Positions 42,923 to 52,668 of a DNA stretch of 64,000 nt are shown piece by piece. How positions within the stretch are numbered: the first letter of the stretch is position 1; every line of letters begins with the position of its first letter. The notes beneath the pieces were generated by a model. It worked only from the letters and a program-made list of their open reading frames with translations. It did no database searches and was not told the DNA's origin. This stretch comes from Pelomonas sp. SE-A7 (GTDB taxonomy: Bacteria; Pseudomonadota; Gammaproteobacteria; Burkholderiales; Burkholderiaceae_C): NCBI RefSeq assembly GCF_030345705.1, contig NZ_JAUASW010000001.1:2046001-2110000 (forward strand), written 5' to 3'. Made by a program: the position numbers and the translations under genes.

Positions 42923-43810
42923 ATGCAAGCCAAGATTGCATATCCGCAATACAAGCTCAACCCCGCCGACCTGGCCCTGCTGCTGGGCCTGGCGCGCGGC
43001 GGCACCTTGGCCGCGGCGGGCGAGCGGCTGGGCGTCGATGCCTCGACGGTGTTCCGCAGCCTGCAGAAGCTGGAGCGCGGCCTCGGCCGCCAGCTGTTCG
43101 AACGCGGCCGCGGCGGCTACCGGCCGGGCGACCTGGCCCAGCAGCTGGTCGAGCAGGCCGAGCAGATGGAAGCGGCGCTCGAATCCGCCCGCAGCCTCTT
43201 GAGCGAACGGCCTTCGCAGATCACGGGCACGGTGCGCATCACCACCACCGACACGCTGCTGCACGGCCTGGTCGCTCCGGCGCTGAAGGACCTCAGGCAT
43301 GAGCATCCGGAGCTGCGCTACGAGCTGCACACCGGCAACGAGCTGGCCAGCCTGACCCGGCGCGATGCCGACATCGCGCTGCGCGCCACCAAGCGCCCGC
43401 CCCAGCATCTGGTGGGCCGCTGCCTGGGCAATATCCGCGTGGCGCTCTACGGCCCGCGGCGTGGCGGCCCGCGCAGCCTGGAGACGGCGGACACGGTGGA
43501 CTGGATAGCGCCCGACGAGGCCCTGCCCGAGCATCCCTCCGTGGTCTGGCGCAAGCGCCACTACCCCCGGCTCAAGCCGCGCTACCAGGTGGGCAGCATC
43601 CAGTCGGTGCTCGAGCTGGTGGCGCAGGGCCTGGGCGTGGGCGTGGTGCCGATCTTCCTGGCCGAAGGCCGCAGCGACGTGAAGCGGCTGAGCGAGCCAC
43701 TGGACGAGGCCCAGACCGAGCTCTGGCTGCTGACCCATGCCGACGCGCGCCACCTGCGCCGCGTCGCCACGGTCTATGCGGCGCTGGGCGAAGGCATAGA
43801 CCTGCCCTGA
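42923..43810 (+). CDS. LysR family transcriptional regulator
   Basis: A 295-residue LysR protein. The N-terminal helix-turn-helix has LALLLGLARGGTLAAAGERL and VDASTVFRSLQKLERGLG. The C-terminal effector domain starts with GTVRITTTDTLLHGLVAPAL and has DADIALRATKRPP; late block VAQGLGVGVVPIFLAE. It is transcribed away from the DoxX-GST operon, which it probably regulates. It is followed 40 bases later by the ABC exporter genes. Effector unknown. Confidence 0.92.
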   Translation: MQAKIAYPQYKLNPADLALLLGLARGGTLAAAGERLGVDASTVFRSLQKLERGLGRQLFERGRGGYRPGDLAQQLVEQAEQMEAALESARSLLSERPSQITGTVRITTTDTLLHGLVAPALKDLRHEHPELRYELHTGNELASLTRRDADIALRATKRPPQHLVGRCLGNIRVALYGPRRGGPRSLETADTVDWIAPDEALPEHPSVVWRKRHYPRLKPRYQVGSIQSVLELVAQGLGVGVVPIFLAEGRSDVKRLSEPLDEAQTELWLLTHADARHLRRVATVYAALGEGIDLP

Positions 43811-43850
43811 CGGTCGGCAGGGCCGGGACCCGGCTCCTAGAATCCCGCCG

Positions 43851-45579
<1,729 letters not shown>

Positions 45580-45596
<17 letters not shown>

Positions 45597-47346
45597 ACCG
45601 GCCAGCAAGGAAGACAGCCCCTGGTCCTCGATAGGCCTGCTGCTGGAAGCCGCGCGGCCCGAGCGGCCGCAGCTGGTGGCCGGCGCCGTGTGGCTGGTGC
45701 TGGCCGCCGCCATGGAGGCTGCCGGGCCGGCGCTGGGCAAGCACTACATAGACGGCTATCTGCTGCCCGGCAACTACAACATCGGCGCCATGGCCGGCCT
45801 GCTGGCGGCCATTCTGCTGAGTGGCTGGGTGGCTTGCTGGATCCGCTATCTGCAGCTGACCCGCATGGCCGCCGTCGCGCGGCGCTCGGTGCTGAGGCTG
45901 CGCGAGAAGGTCTATGCCCATGTGCTGGCCCTGCCCATGGCCTTCTTCGACAAGGCCATCACCGGCGCCCTGGTCAGCCGCGTCACCAACGACAGCGAGT
46001 CGGTCAACCAGCTCTACCGCCAGGTGCTCTACGTGATGCTGGACTCCAGCATCGTCGTCATAGGCTCCATCGTCGCCATGGCCTGGCTGGACTGGCGGCT
46101 GACCCTGATCGTCCTACCCCTGGTGCCGGCCGTGGTGCTGATCATCTGGTGCTACCAGCGCTGGAGCGCGCCGGCCGTGGCCCAGCAGCGGGCGCTGCGC
46201 AGCGACATCAATGCCCAGATGGCCGAGAGCATGGCCGGCATGGCCGTGCTTCAGTCGGCCGGCGCGGCGCCACGCTTCACCCAGCGCTTTGCCGAGCTGA
46301 ACCAGCGCCACTGGGGCGCCCGCGTGGCCGAACTGCGCGCCAACGCCTGGCTGCTGCGGCCGGCGCTGGACCTGCTCAACGTGCTGCTGCTGGTGACCGT
46401 GATCTACGGCTTCGGCCGTCGCGACCTCTCCGGCGTCGAAGTCGGTCTGCTCTATGCCTTCCTCAGCTACATCTCGCGCGTGGTCGATCCGCTGATCCAG
46501 ATCACCCTGCAGTTCGGCCAGCTGCAGCAGTCCATGGTGGCGGCCTCGCGGGTGCGCACCCTGCTGCGCGAGGCCGAGGCCCGACCCATGGGCGCCGAGG
46601 GCGCGCAGATCACGCGCGGTGGCATTGCGATACGCGAGCTGCAGTTCGGCTACGACCCGGCGCATCCGGTGCTGCATCCGCTGAACCTGGACATGGCGCC
46701 GGGCAGCTTCGTCGGCATCGTGGGCCACACCGGCAGCGGCAAGTCCACGCTGCTTTCGCTCCTGCTGCGCTTCTACGAGGCCCAGCAAGGCGAGATCCGC
46801 ATCGACGGTCAGCCGCTCTCGGCCGTGCCTGACGCGGCCTTCCGCGCCGCCGTGGGCCTGGTGCCGCAGGAGCCCTATCTGCTGGCGGCCAGCGTGCGCG
46901 AGAACATCGCCATGGGCCGCGACATCGCCGAGGACGAGCTGCGCGACGCCGCCCGCGCCGCGCGGGTCGAAGCCTTCATAGACACGCTGCCGCAGGGCTG
47001 GGACACGCCGCTGGGCGAAGGCGGGGCGCGGGTCTCGACCGGCCAGAAGCAGCTGATCGCCATGGCCCGGGCCCTGGCCGGCGCACCCACCCTGCTGTTC
47101 CTGGATGAGGCCACCTCCAACATAGACAGTGCCACCGAGGCCCTGGTCGGCGAGGCACTGCAGGCCTTGCGAGGCCGCGTGACCATAGTCGCCATCGCCC
47201 ACCGGCTGTCGACCATCCGCGAGGCCGACCAGATCATCGTGCTCAACCACGGCCGGCTCGCCGAGCGCGGCCGGCACGACGAGCTGATGGCCCACGAAGG
47301 CGGGATCTACCAACGCCTGGTGGCCCTGCAAGCGCTGGAAGAGTGA
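45580..47346 (+). CDS. mdlB: ABC exporter half-transporter, MdlB-like subunit
   Basis: A 588-residue partner subunit. Walker A is GHTGSGKST, Walker B LLFLDEATSNID with the catalytic Glu, but the signature reads VSTGQKQLIAMARAL instead of LSGGQ. With the MdlA-like subunit it should form one competent and one degenerate ATP site. The membrane domain begins near GLLLEAARPERPQLVAGAVW. I chose the TTG at 45580, which has GGAGG seven bases upstream and starts MTPKSEPASKED; an ATG at 45511 lies deep in the previous gene and adds unrelated residues. The 17-base overlap implies tight coupling. Confidence 0.88.
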
Positions 47347-47361
47347 GGCGCTCGCGCCATA

Positions 47362-47386
47362 GATCGGTGCGCACATCGCACCGATC
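47362..47386. other. Perfect 10-base-pair hairpin after the ABC exporter operon
   Basis: Arms 47362-47371 and 47377-47386 are exact reverse complements around a 5-base loop CACAT, starting 15 bases after the mdlB-like stop. No T run follows on either strand. It could stabilise the 3' end or mark Rho-dependent termination. A hairpin of very similar design follows the next gene (50535-50557). Confidence 0.5.
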
Positions 47387-47431
47387 CAAGCCTTTCGGTG
47401 AAGCTTGTCACGGCAGGGGTCAGGTCGTTCC

Positions 47432-47445
47432 TTGCAGTCATGCAA
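47432..47445. promoter_or_regulatory. Inverted repeat TTGCA-GTCA-TGCAA upstream of the GGDEF-EAL gene
   Basis: Perfect 5-base arms around a 4-base centre, 83 bases upstream of the start at 47528. It may be a small operator; the left arm also resembles a -35 box (TTGCAG), but no good -10 is at the right distance. Confidence 0.28.
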
Positions 47446-47527
47446 AAGCCGGTAACCATCGCCGATAAGTGCAACACGCGGTTCGGCGGGTAGGCCCTGC
47501 TCGCCCCCGCGTGACCTCTATCGATCC

Positions 47528-50491
47528 ATGTTCCGCAACATCACCGAGGACCTGCTCAATGCCACCACCGCCCGGCTGCTGCCGGTGGTGGTGTTCGTCG
47601 TTGCGGCCCTCACCGGTCTCTGGCATCTGAGCCGGCCCGAGCCCGCCACGGGCACGCCGCTGCCCCTGGTCGCCTGGCAGGAGCCGGCCGACCTGAAGCA
47701 GCCGCTGGACCAGGACCTCGCCTATGTGCGCGCCCGCCTGGCCGAGCGCCAGAGCGCCACCAGCGTCAGCACCCAGCGCTCGACCGACGCCTTCTGGATA
47801 GGTGTCAAGGCTCAGGCGCCGGCCGGCCAGCAGGCCTGGTCGGTCGAGTTCCCTTCCCGCCATTCCATGGCCCTGCGCTGCTGGGACGAGCAGAGCGGCG
47901 AGCTGCTGGGCTCGGCGACGCGCTCGGGCAGCAGCGGTGCGGTGATGCCGGTGCGCGGCGGCTTTGCGCTGACGCTGGATGGCGAGCGGCGCGACATTCA
48001 GCTGCTGTGCCGTTCGAACTTCCGCGGTCCGGCCAAGATTGCCGCGGCCCGCTGGCAGGCCGCCGAACTCGACGCCGCTTCTGCACAGCACCAGAAGACC
48101 GCCACCATGATCGAGGCCGGCCTCGGCCTGCTGGCGCTGTCGATGGCGCTGACCGCGGCCATCAACAAGAGCCGGCTGTACTGGGCCTTCATTGGCTGGC
48201 TGATGATCAGCATGCGCATGGCCCTGCTGTCGGAGGGCTCGGACTTCAGCTTCTTCGGCATGCCGATCGCGCCGGAATGGCTGACGCTGACCCGCCAATG
48301 GACGCTGTGCCTTTACTTCGTCACCACCATCGCCGTGTTCGGCCTGCTGTTCCGCAAGGAGATGGCCAAGGTCGGCGGCGGCTGGCTGCTGCCGATCCAG
48401 CGCGCCAGCACCTTGCTGCTGATGGGCCTGTGCGCGGTGCTGAGCTACGAGCAGATCCTGCCCGTGCTTTGGGTCGGTACGGCCCTGCTGTGGTTCGCCA
48501 CCCTGCCCTACCTCTACCGCATCGTGCGCCGCACCCGCTCGCGCACGGCCATGTGGTACGCCTCCTCCCTGGTGGTGGCCCTGGGCGCCACGCTGAACGA
48601 AATCGTCGTCGCCTCCACCGGCCAGAGCCTGCTGCTGGGCGCGCTGAACAGCGTCACCGCGGCCCTGGCCTCGGGCGTGCTGGCCTCGGCCGCCGTGGCC
48701 GAGCACATGCGCTCGGACCGCCGCCGCGCCGAGCAGGCGCAGAAGACGCTGAAGGCCGCCTACAACGACTCGCCTATCGGCCTGTTCACCGTCCATGACG
48801 GCCTGGTGATCGCCAATGCCAACCCGGCCTTCAAGTCCATGCTCGCGACAATGGGCATGGACGGCGCGCTGACGCTGGACGAGCTGTTCGAGCCCGACGT
48901 GGCCCTGGCCTTCGGCTCGCTGCACAGTGCCGGCCAGAGCGCCTCCTTCGACCTGCAGGCCCGCCTGCTGCCACCCGGCGGCGGCGAATACTGGTGCGCG
49001 ATCAAGGCCTCGACCGTCGACGGCCGCATCATCGAAGGCTCGCTGCAGGACATCACCGAGCGGGTGCGCGCCACCACGCGGCTGGAATTCCTGGTCAACC
49101 ACGACCCGCTGACCGAATGCCTGAACCTGCGCGGCCTGTCGCGCAAGTTCGAACGCTCGCTGACGCCGCCGCGGACGCTGGCGTATTTCGACCTGGACCG
49201 CTTCAAGCTGATCAACGACCTCTACGGCCACTCGGCCGGCGACGCGGTGCTGAAGCAGGTCTGCGAGCGCATCCGCAGCCAGCTGGGGCCGCTGGACCTG
49301 CTGGCCCGCGTGGGCGGCGACGAGTTCGTGGTCGCCTTCCCCGATGCCTCGATCACCGAGGCCTCGCAGCGCTGCCAGAACATCCTGGCGCTGATCTCCT
49401 CGGCGCCGTTCCAGATCGACGTGCAGCGCTTTGCGCTCAGCGTGTCGGGTGGCCTGGTAGCGGCCGAGAGCTTCGGCGCACCGGCGATGAAGGAAATCGT
49501 CTCGGCGGCCGACACCCTGTGCCGCATGGCCAAGAAGAAGCCCAGCGACCGCCTGGTGGTGATGGACGGCGGCGACACCTTCTTCAAGCACCACAAGGAC
49601 GAGCTGGCCCTGATCAGCTGCCTGGAGCGCGGCGAGACGCCCGAGGGCCTGTTCCTGATGATGCAGCCCGAGCTGTCGCTGAGCCGGCCCTTCGACTCGC
49701 TGAACTTCGAGGTGCTGCTGCGCATGCGCAAGCCCAATGGCGACATCGTGCCGGCCCAGATCATCATCGAGGCGGCCGAGGCGCATGCCAAGACCGCCAT
49801 CATCGACCGCTGGGTGGTCACCACCGTGATCTCCTGGCTGGAGGCCCACGCCGGCCAGCTGCTCAACACCCAGTTCGTCGGCGTCAATCTGTCGGGCAGC
49901 TCGCTGAACGACGAGGCCTTCGTCGAGGACCTGCTGCGCCTGTTCAACCAGCACCAGGAGGCGGTGGCCCGCATCTGCATAGAGATCACCGAGACCGTGG
50001 CGCTGAACGACATGGCCCACATGCAGCGCTTCATCGACCGCGCCCGCGACCTGGGCGTCAAGGTGGCGCTGGACGATTTCGGCGCCGGCTATTCCTCGTT
50101 CGGCTACCTCAAGGGCCTGAGCGTCGATGCGCTGAAGCTGGACGGATCGCTGGTGCGTGACGCGGCCAACAACCCCTCCGGCATGGCCGTGCTCAGCGCG
50201 CTGGGCGGCCTGGTCAACAACCTGGGCATGAAGTCGATCGGCGAGTACGCCGAGAACCTGCCCATCCTCAAGGCCCTGGTGTCGGCGGGCGTGGACTACG
50301 CCCAGGGCTACGGCATCAGCCGGCCGGTCTTGCCGGAGCGCATCCTGGAGGCGCGCTCGGCCGCCGACTTCATCGAGGATCCGGAAATCTACGCCTTCGT
50401 GCGACAGCTGCAGGGCCGCGAGCAGAACACCATGCCGCTGTTCCCGGAACAGCAGCGCGGCGAGCTGCTGGCCTCAGGCCTGCTGCACTGA
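47528..50491 (+). CDS. Membrane-bound GGDEF-EAL cyclic di-GMP enzyme with 7TM sensor
   Basis: A 987-residue signalling protein. The N-terminal helix (LLPVVVFVVAALTGLW) is followed by a periplasmic domain (~35-190), seven hydrophobic helices (~193-395; 7TMR-DISM-like), a PAS-like region (NDSPIGLFTVHDGLVIANAN), a GGDEF domain with RVGGDEFVVAF and FDLDRFKLINDLYGHSAGD, and an EAL domain. The EAL motif is EVL (LNFEVLLRM); the metal and base residues are visible in NLSGSSLND, EITETVAL and DDFGAGYSSFGYLKGL. Both domains may be active. No RxxD site is seen at the normal position. It stands alone, with hairpins before and after it. Confidence 0.92.
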   Translation: MFRNITEDLLNATTARLLPVVVFVVAALTGLWHLSRPEPATGTPLPLVAWQEPADLKQPLDQDLAYVRARLAERQSATSVSTQRSTDAFWIGVKAQAPAGQQAWSVEFPSRHSMALRCWDEQSGELLGSATRSGSSGAVMPVRGGFALTLDGERRDIQLLCRSNFRGPAKIAAARWQAAELDAASAQHQKTATMIEAGLGLLALSMALTAAINKSRLYWAFIGWLMISMRMALLSEGSDFSFFGMPIAPEWLTLTRQWTLCLYFVTTIAVFGLLFRKEMAKVGGGWLLPIQRASTLLLMGLCAVLSYEQILPVLWVGTALLWFATLPYLYRIVRRTRSRTAMWYASSLVVALGATLNEIVVASTGQSLLLGALNSVTAALASGVLASAAVAEHMRSDRRRAEQAQKTLKAAYNDSPIGLFTVHDGLVIANANPAFKSMLATMGMDGALTLDELFEPDVALAFGSLHSAGQSASFDLQARLLPPGGGEYWCAIKASTVDGRIIEGSLQDITERVRATTRLEFLVNHDPLTECLNLRGLSRKFERSLTPPRTLAYFDLDRFKLINDLYGHSAGDAVLKQVCERIRSQLGPLDLLARVGGDEFVVAFPDASITEASQRCQNILALISSAPFQIDVQRFALSVSGGLVAAESFGAPAMKEIVSAADTLCRMAKKKPSDRLVVMDGGDTFFKHHKDELALISCLERGETPEGLFLMMQPELSLSRPFDSLNFEVLLRMRKPNGDIVPAQIIIEAAEAHAKTAIIDRWVVTTVISWLEAHAGQLLNTQFVGVNLSGSSLNDEAFVEDLLRLFNQHQEAVARICIEITETVALNDMAHMQRFIDRARDLGVKVALDDFGAGYSSFGYLKGLSVDALKLDGSLVRDAANNPSGMAVLSALGGLVNNLGMKSIGEYAENLPILKALVSAGVDYAQGYGISRPVLPERILEARSAADFIEDPEIYAFVRQLQGREQNTMPLFPEQQRGELLASGLLH

Positions 50492-50534
50492 GCCCGCGCA
50501 CAAGGTCCGGAAGGAGCTTGTGGCTGGCGAAGGA

Positions 50535-50557
50535 CTGATCGCGATACACGCGATCAG
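50535..50557. other. Perfect 9-base-pair hairpin between convergent genes
   Basis: CTGATCGCG and CGCGATCAG are exact reverse complements around the loop ATACA, between the stop of the GGDEF-EAL gene (50491) and the stop of the FeeM-like gene (50569). No T run is present on either strand, so a classical terminator is not supported. A CACAAG/CTTGTG pair lies just before it. Confidence 0.5.
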
Positions 50558-50568
50558 CCTGAGGCCAG

Positions 50569-51318
50569 TTAGACAGCCACGCGGGCCAGGCTCCGCACCG
50601 GCGGCTGGAACAGGGCCAGCTTGGCACCGGGGCGGCGTTCCCAGACGTCGCCCAGGTCGCGCGCACCGCTGACGTCGATGTCGGGGTGGCGGGTCACGAA
50701 GGCGAAGTCATACAGCGGATGCCGGGCCTCGCGCCAGATCGGCTCGGCCTCCTTCACGGCCATGCACATCACGCGGTGCGGCAGGTTGCCGGTGCACTTC
50801 ATGGGGAAGAAGGCGCCCTCCTCGGCCACGTCGCGGTACAGCAGGGCTTCGTACATGCGGTCGATGGGCTTGCGGCCGGTCACCAGCATCCAGTCGGCGT
50901 TCTGCTCGCGGGCATAGCTGAAGAAGGCCTTGAACAGCGCATTGCGGACCAGGGACGAATTGGCATTGCCCAGCACGCTCAGGCGTGTGGCTTCGATCAT
51001 GCGCTTGCCGGTGAAGCGGTCGGGCAACTGGATGGAGCCTTCCAGCGGCAGCGACTGCAGCGCATTGGCATGGGTGCGCAGCGTGCCGAGCAGGCTGCCG
51101 TCGAGCTTGGAAATCGCGACGAAGACTTCGCAGCCCAGCTGGTAATCGGCCGCTTCGGGCTGGGATAGCTTGGCGCCGAATTCCGGCAGATGACGGCCAT
51201 AGGCCTGCGACCGAAGGCGAACGACTTCCTCGAGTTCGGACCGCTGGGCCACCCTCACCTGGAAGGGCAGGCGCTCCGCGCTGCCCACAAGTTCCACTCC
51301 GACGCCCGGCTTGTTCAT
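50569..51318 (-). CDS. N-acyl amino acid synthase FeeM-like acyltransferase
   Basis: A 249-residue protein with the GNAT-like fold of FeeM and autoinducer synthases. It reads PFQVRVAQRSELEEVVRLRS followed by QAYGRHLPEFG, then SLLGTLRTHANALQSLPLEG, RFTGKRMIEATRLSVLGNAN and WMLVTGRKPIDRMYEALLY. FeeM uses acyl-ACP to acylate Tyr or other amino acids, giving signalling-like or surfactant lipids. It has no exosortase or fee-cluster neighbours; the PEP-CTERM-associated acyltransferases are related, and two PEP-CTERM proteins are in the window. There is no signal peptide. The gap upstream (51319-51507) holds no gene. Confidence 0.8.
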   Translation of the reverse strand: MNKPGVGVELVGSAERLPFQVRVAQRSELEEVVRLRSQAYGRHLPEFGAKLSQPEAADYQLGCEVFVAISKLDGSLLGTLRTHANALQSLPLEGSIQLPDRFTGKRMIEATRLSVLGNANSSLVRNALFKAFFSYAREQNADWMLVTGRKPIDRMYEALLYRDVAEEGAFFPMKCTGNLPHRVMCMAVKEAEPIWREARHPLYDFAFVTRHPDIDVSGARDLGDVWERRPGAKLALFQPPVRSLARVAV

Positions 51319-51507
51319 GTCAGGTCTTCCCCGTTGATGTGAAGCCAGTGTAGGGGTCGGAAACCGCGCACAAAGTCACGAGTTGCTGGCCATATTCCGG
51401 CCAGATTGGCGCCGGCTCAGCCGGAAATCGGCGAGTTCGCCCGGATCCGGGCGCATTGCGCACGAATGGCGCAAGACCTGTCCCCAGGGCCTGCGTGGCT
51501 CTGGCTC

Positions 51508-51693
51508 TCAGAGCATCAGGGCCAGCCGCTCCAGGATCAGCACGGCAAAGAAGCCCAGCCCGGCCAGCACCGTCCACTTGACGATGACGATGCCACGCCG
51601 CCGCCAGCCCTCCTGGCGAGTGCCTATGTACATCGCAAAGCAGACGACGGCCGCGAACAACAGCAATCCGACGATGAGGCGGGCGATCAGCAT
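51508..51693 (-). CDS. Small membrane protein with two transmembrane helices
   Basis: A 61-residue protein: MLIARLIVGLLLFAAVVCFA, a short basic loop (TRQEGWRRR) and a second helix IVIVKWTVLAGLGFFAVLIL. The positive loop puts both ends outside the cytoplasm or the loop inside. It lies 21 bases downstream of lpxC on the same strand and is probably co-transcribed. Function unknown; similar short proteins follow lpxC in related bacteria, as far as I can recall. Confidence 0.65.
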   Translation of the reverse strand: MLIARLIVGLLLFAAVVCFAMYIGTRQEGWRRRGIVIVKWTVLAGLGFFAVLILERLALML

Positions 51694-51714
51694 GGATGAA
51701 AAGGCGGAGCTGCT

Positions 51715-52650
51715 CTACCAGGCCGGCGCCAGCTCGGCAAAGCCCGCCGGTGCCTGGCGCTCGTCTTCGAAAGTGACGATCTCCCAGGCTTCCTGGTCGG
51801 CCAGCAGGGCGCGCAAGAGCTTGTTGTTCAGCGCATGGCCGCCCTTGAAGGAGGTGTAGGCGGCCAGCAGCGGATGGCCGGCGACCTGCATGTCGCCGAT
51901 GGCGTCGAGGATCTTGTGCTTGACGAATTCGTCGTCGTAGCGGAGGCCGTCGGCATTGAGCACGCGGTAGTCGTCCACCACGATGGCGTTGTCCATGGCG
52001 CCGCCCAGCGTCAGGCCGCGGCTGCGCATGACCTCGATGTCGCTGGTCATGCCGAAGGTGCGGGCCCGCGCGATTTCCTTCTTGTACTGGCCCGAGCCCA
52101 TGTCGAACACGTACTGCTGGCCGGTGGCGGACACGGCCGGGTTGTCGAACTCGATCTGGAAGTTCAGCGTGTAGCCGTGGTGCGGCTCCAGCCTGGCCCA
52201 CATCAGGCGCTTGCCCTCGCCCTGGCGGACCTCAATGGCCTTCTTCACCCGCAGGAACTTCTTGGGCGCGTTCTGCAACTCGATCCCGGCGCTCTGCAAG
52301 AGGAACACGAAGCTGGCGGCCGAGCCGTCCAGCACCGGCACCTCGTCGGCATTGATGTCCACGTAGAGGTTGTCCAGGCCCAGGCCGGCGCAGGCCGACA
52401 GCAGGTGTTCGATGGTCTGGACCCGCGGCCCGTTGGGGTCGCCGTTGGGGCTGATGGTGGTGGCCATGCGGGTATCGCAGACCGTGTCGGAGCGCACCGG
52501 GATGTCGACCGGGTGGTTCAGGTCCACGCGGCGGAACACGATGCCGGTGTCGGGGGCTGCCGGACGCAGCGTCATCTCGACCTTCTGGCCGCTGTGTATG
52601 CCCACGCCGACGGCACGGGTCAGCGACTTCAGGGTACGTTGCTTCAACAT
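51715..52650 (-). CDS. lpxC: UDP-3-O-acyl-N-acetylglucosamine deacetylase
   Basis: The 311-residue zinc deacetylase that commits carbon to lipid A. It starts MLKQRTLKSLTRAVGVGIHS; the zinc and catalytic motifs are TIEHLLSACAGLG, the HKILDAIGDM block with the second His and Asp, and GGHALNNKLL with the general-acid His. Length is normal. In other betaproteobacteria lpxC follows ftsZ closely; here a histidine kinase gene lies between them, ending 18 bases upstream of lpxC, so lpxC is likely transcribed with the kinase and not from the ftsZ transcript. Confidence 0.96.
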   Translation of the reverse strand: MLKQRTLKSLTRAVGVGIHSGQKVEMTLRPAAPDTGIVFRRVDLNHPVDIPVRSDTVCDTRMATTISPNGDPNGPRVQTIEHLLSACAGLGLDNLYVDINADEVPVLDGSAASFVFLLQSAGIELQNAPKKFLRVKKAIEVRQGEGKRLMWARLEPHHGYTLNFQIEFDNPAVSATGQQYVFDMGSGQYKKEIARARTFGMTSDIEVMRSRGLTLGGAMDNAIVVDDYRVLNADGLRYDDEFVKHKILDAIGDMQVAGHPLLAAYTSFKGGHALNNKLLRALLADQEAWEIVTFEDERQAPAGFAELAPAW

Positions 52651-52668
52651 GGACGCGATTGTCCGCGA

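Noticed and set aside
51383..51507. Small gene in the gap between the FeeM-like and two-TM genes
   Set aside because: Short frames there lack ribosome sites and recognisable sequence; they run into opposite-strand genes. Only loose inverted repeats are seen.
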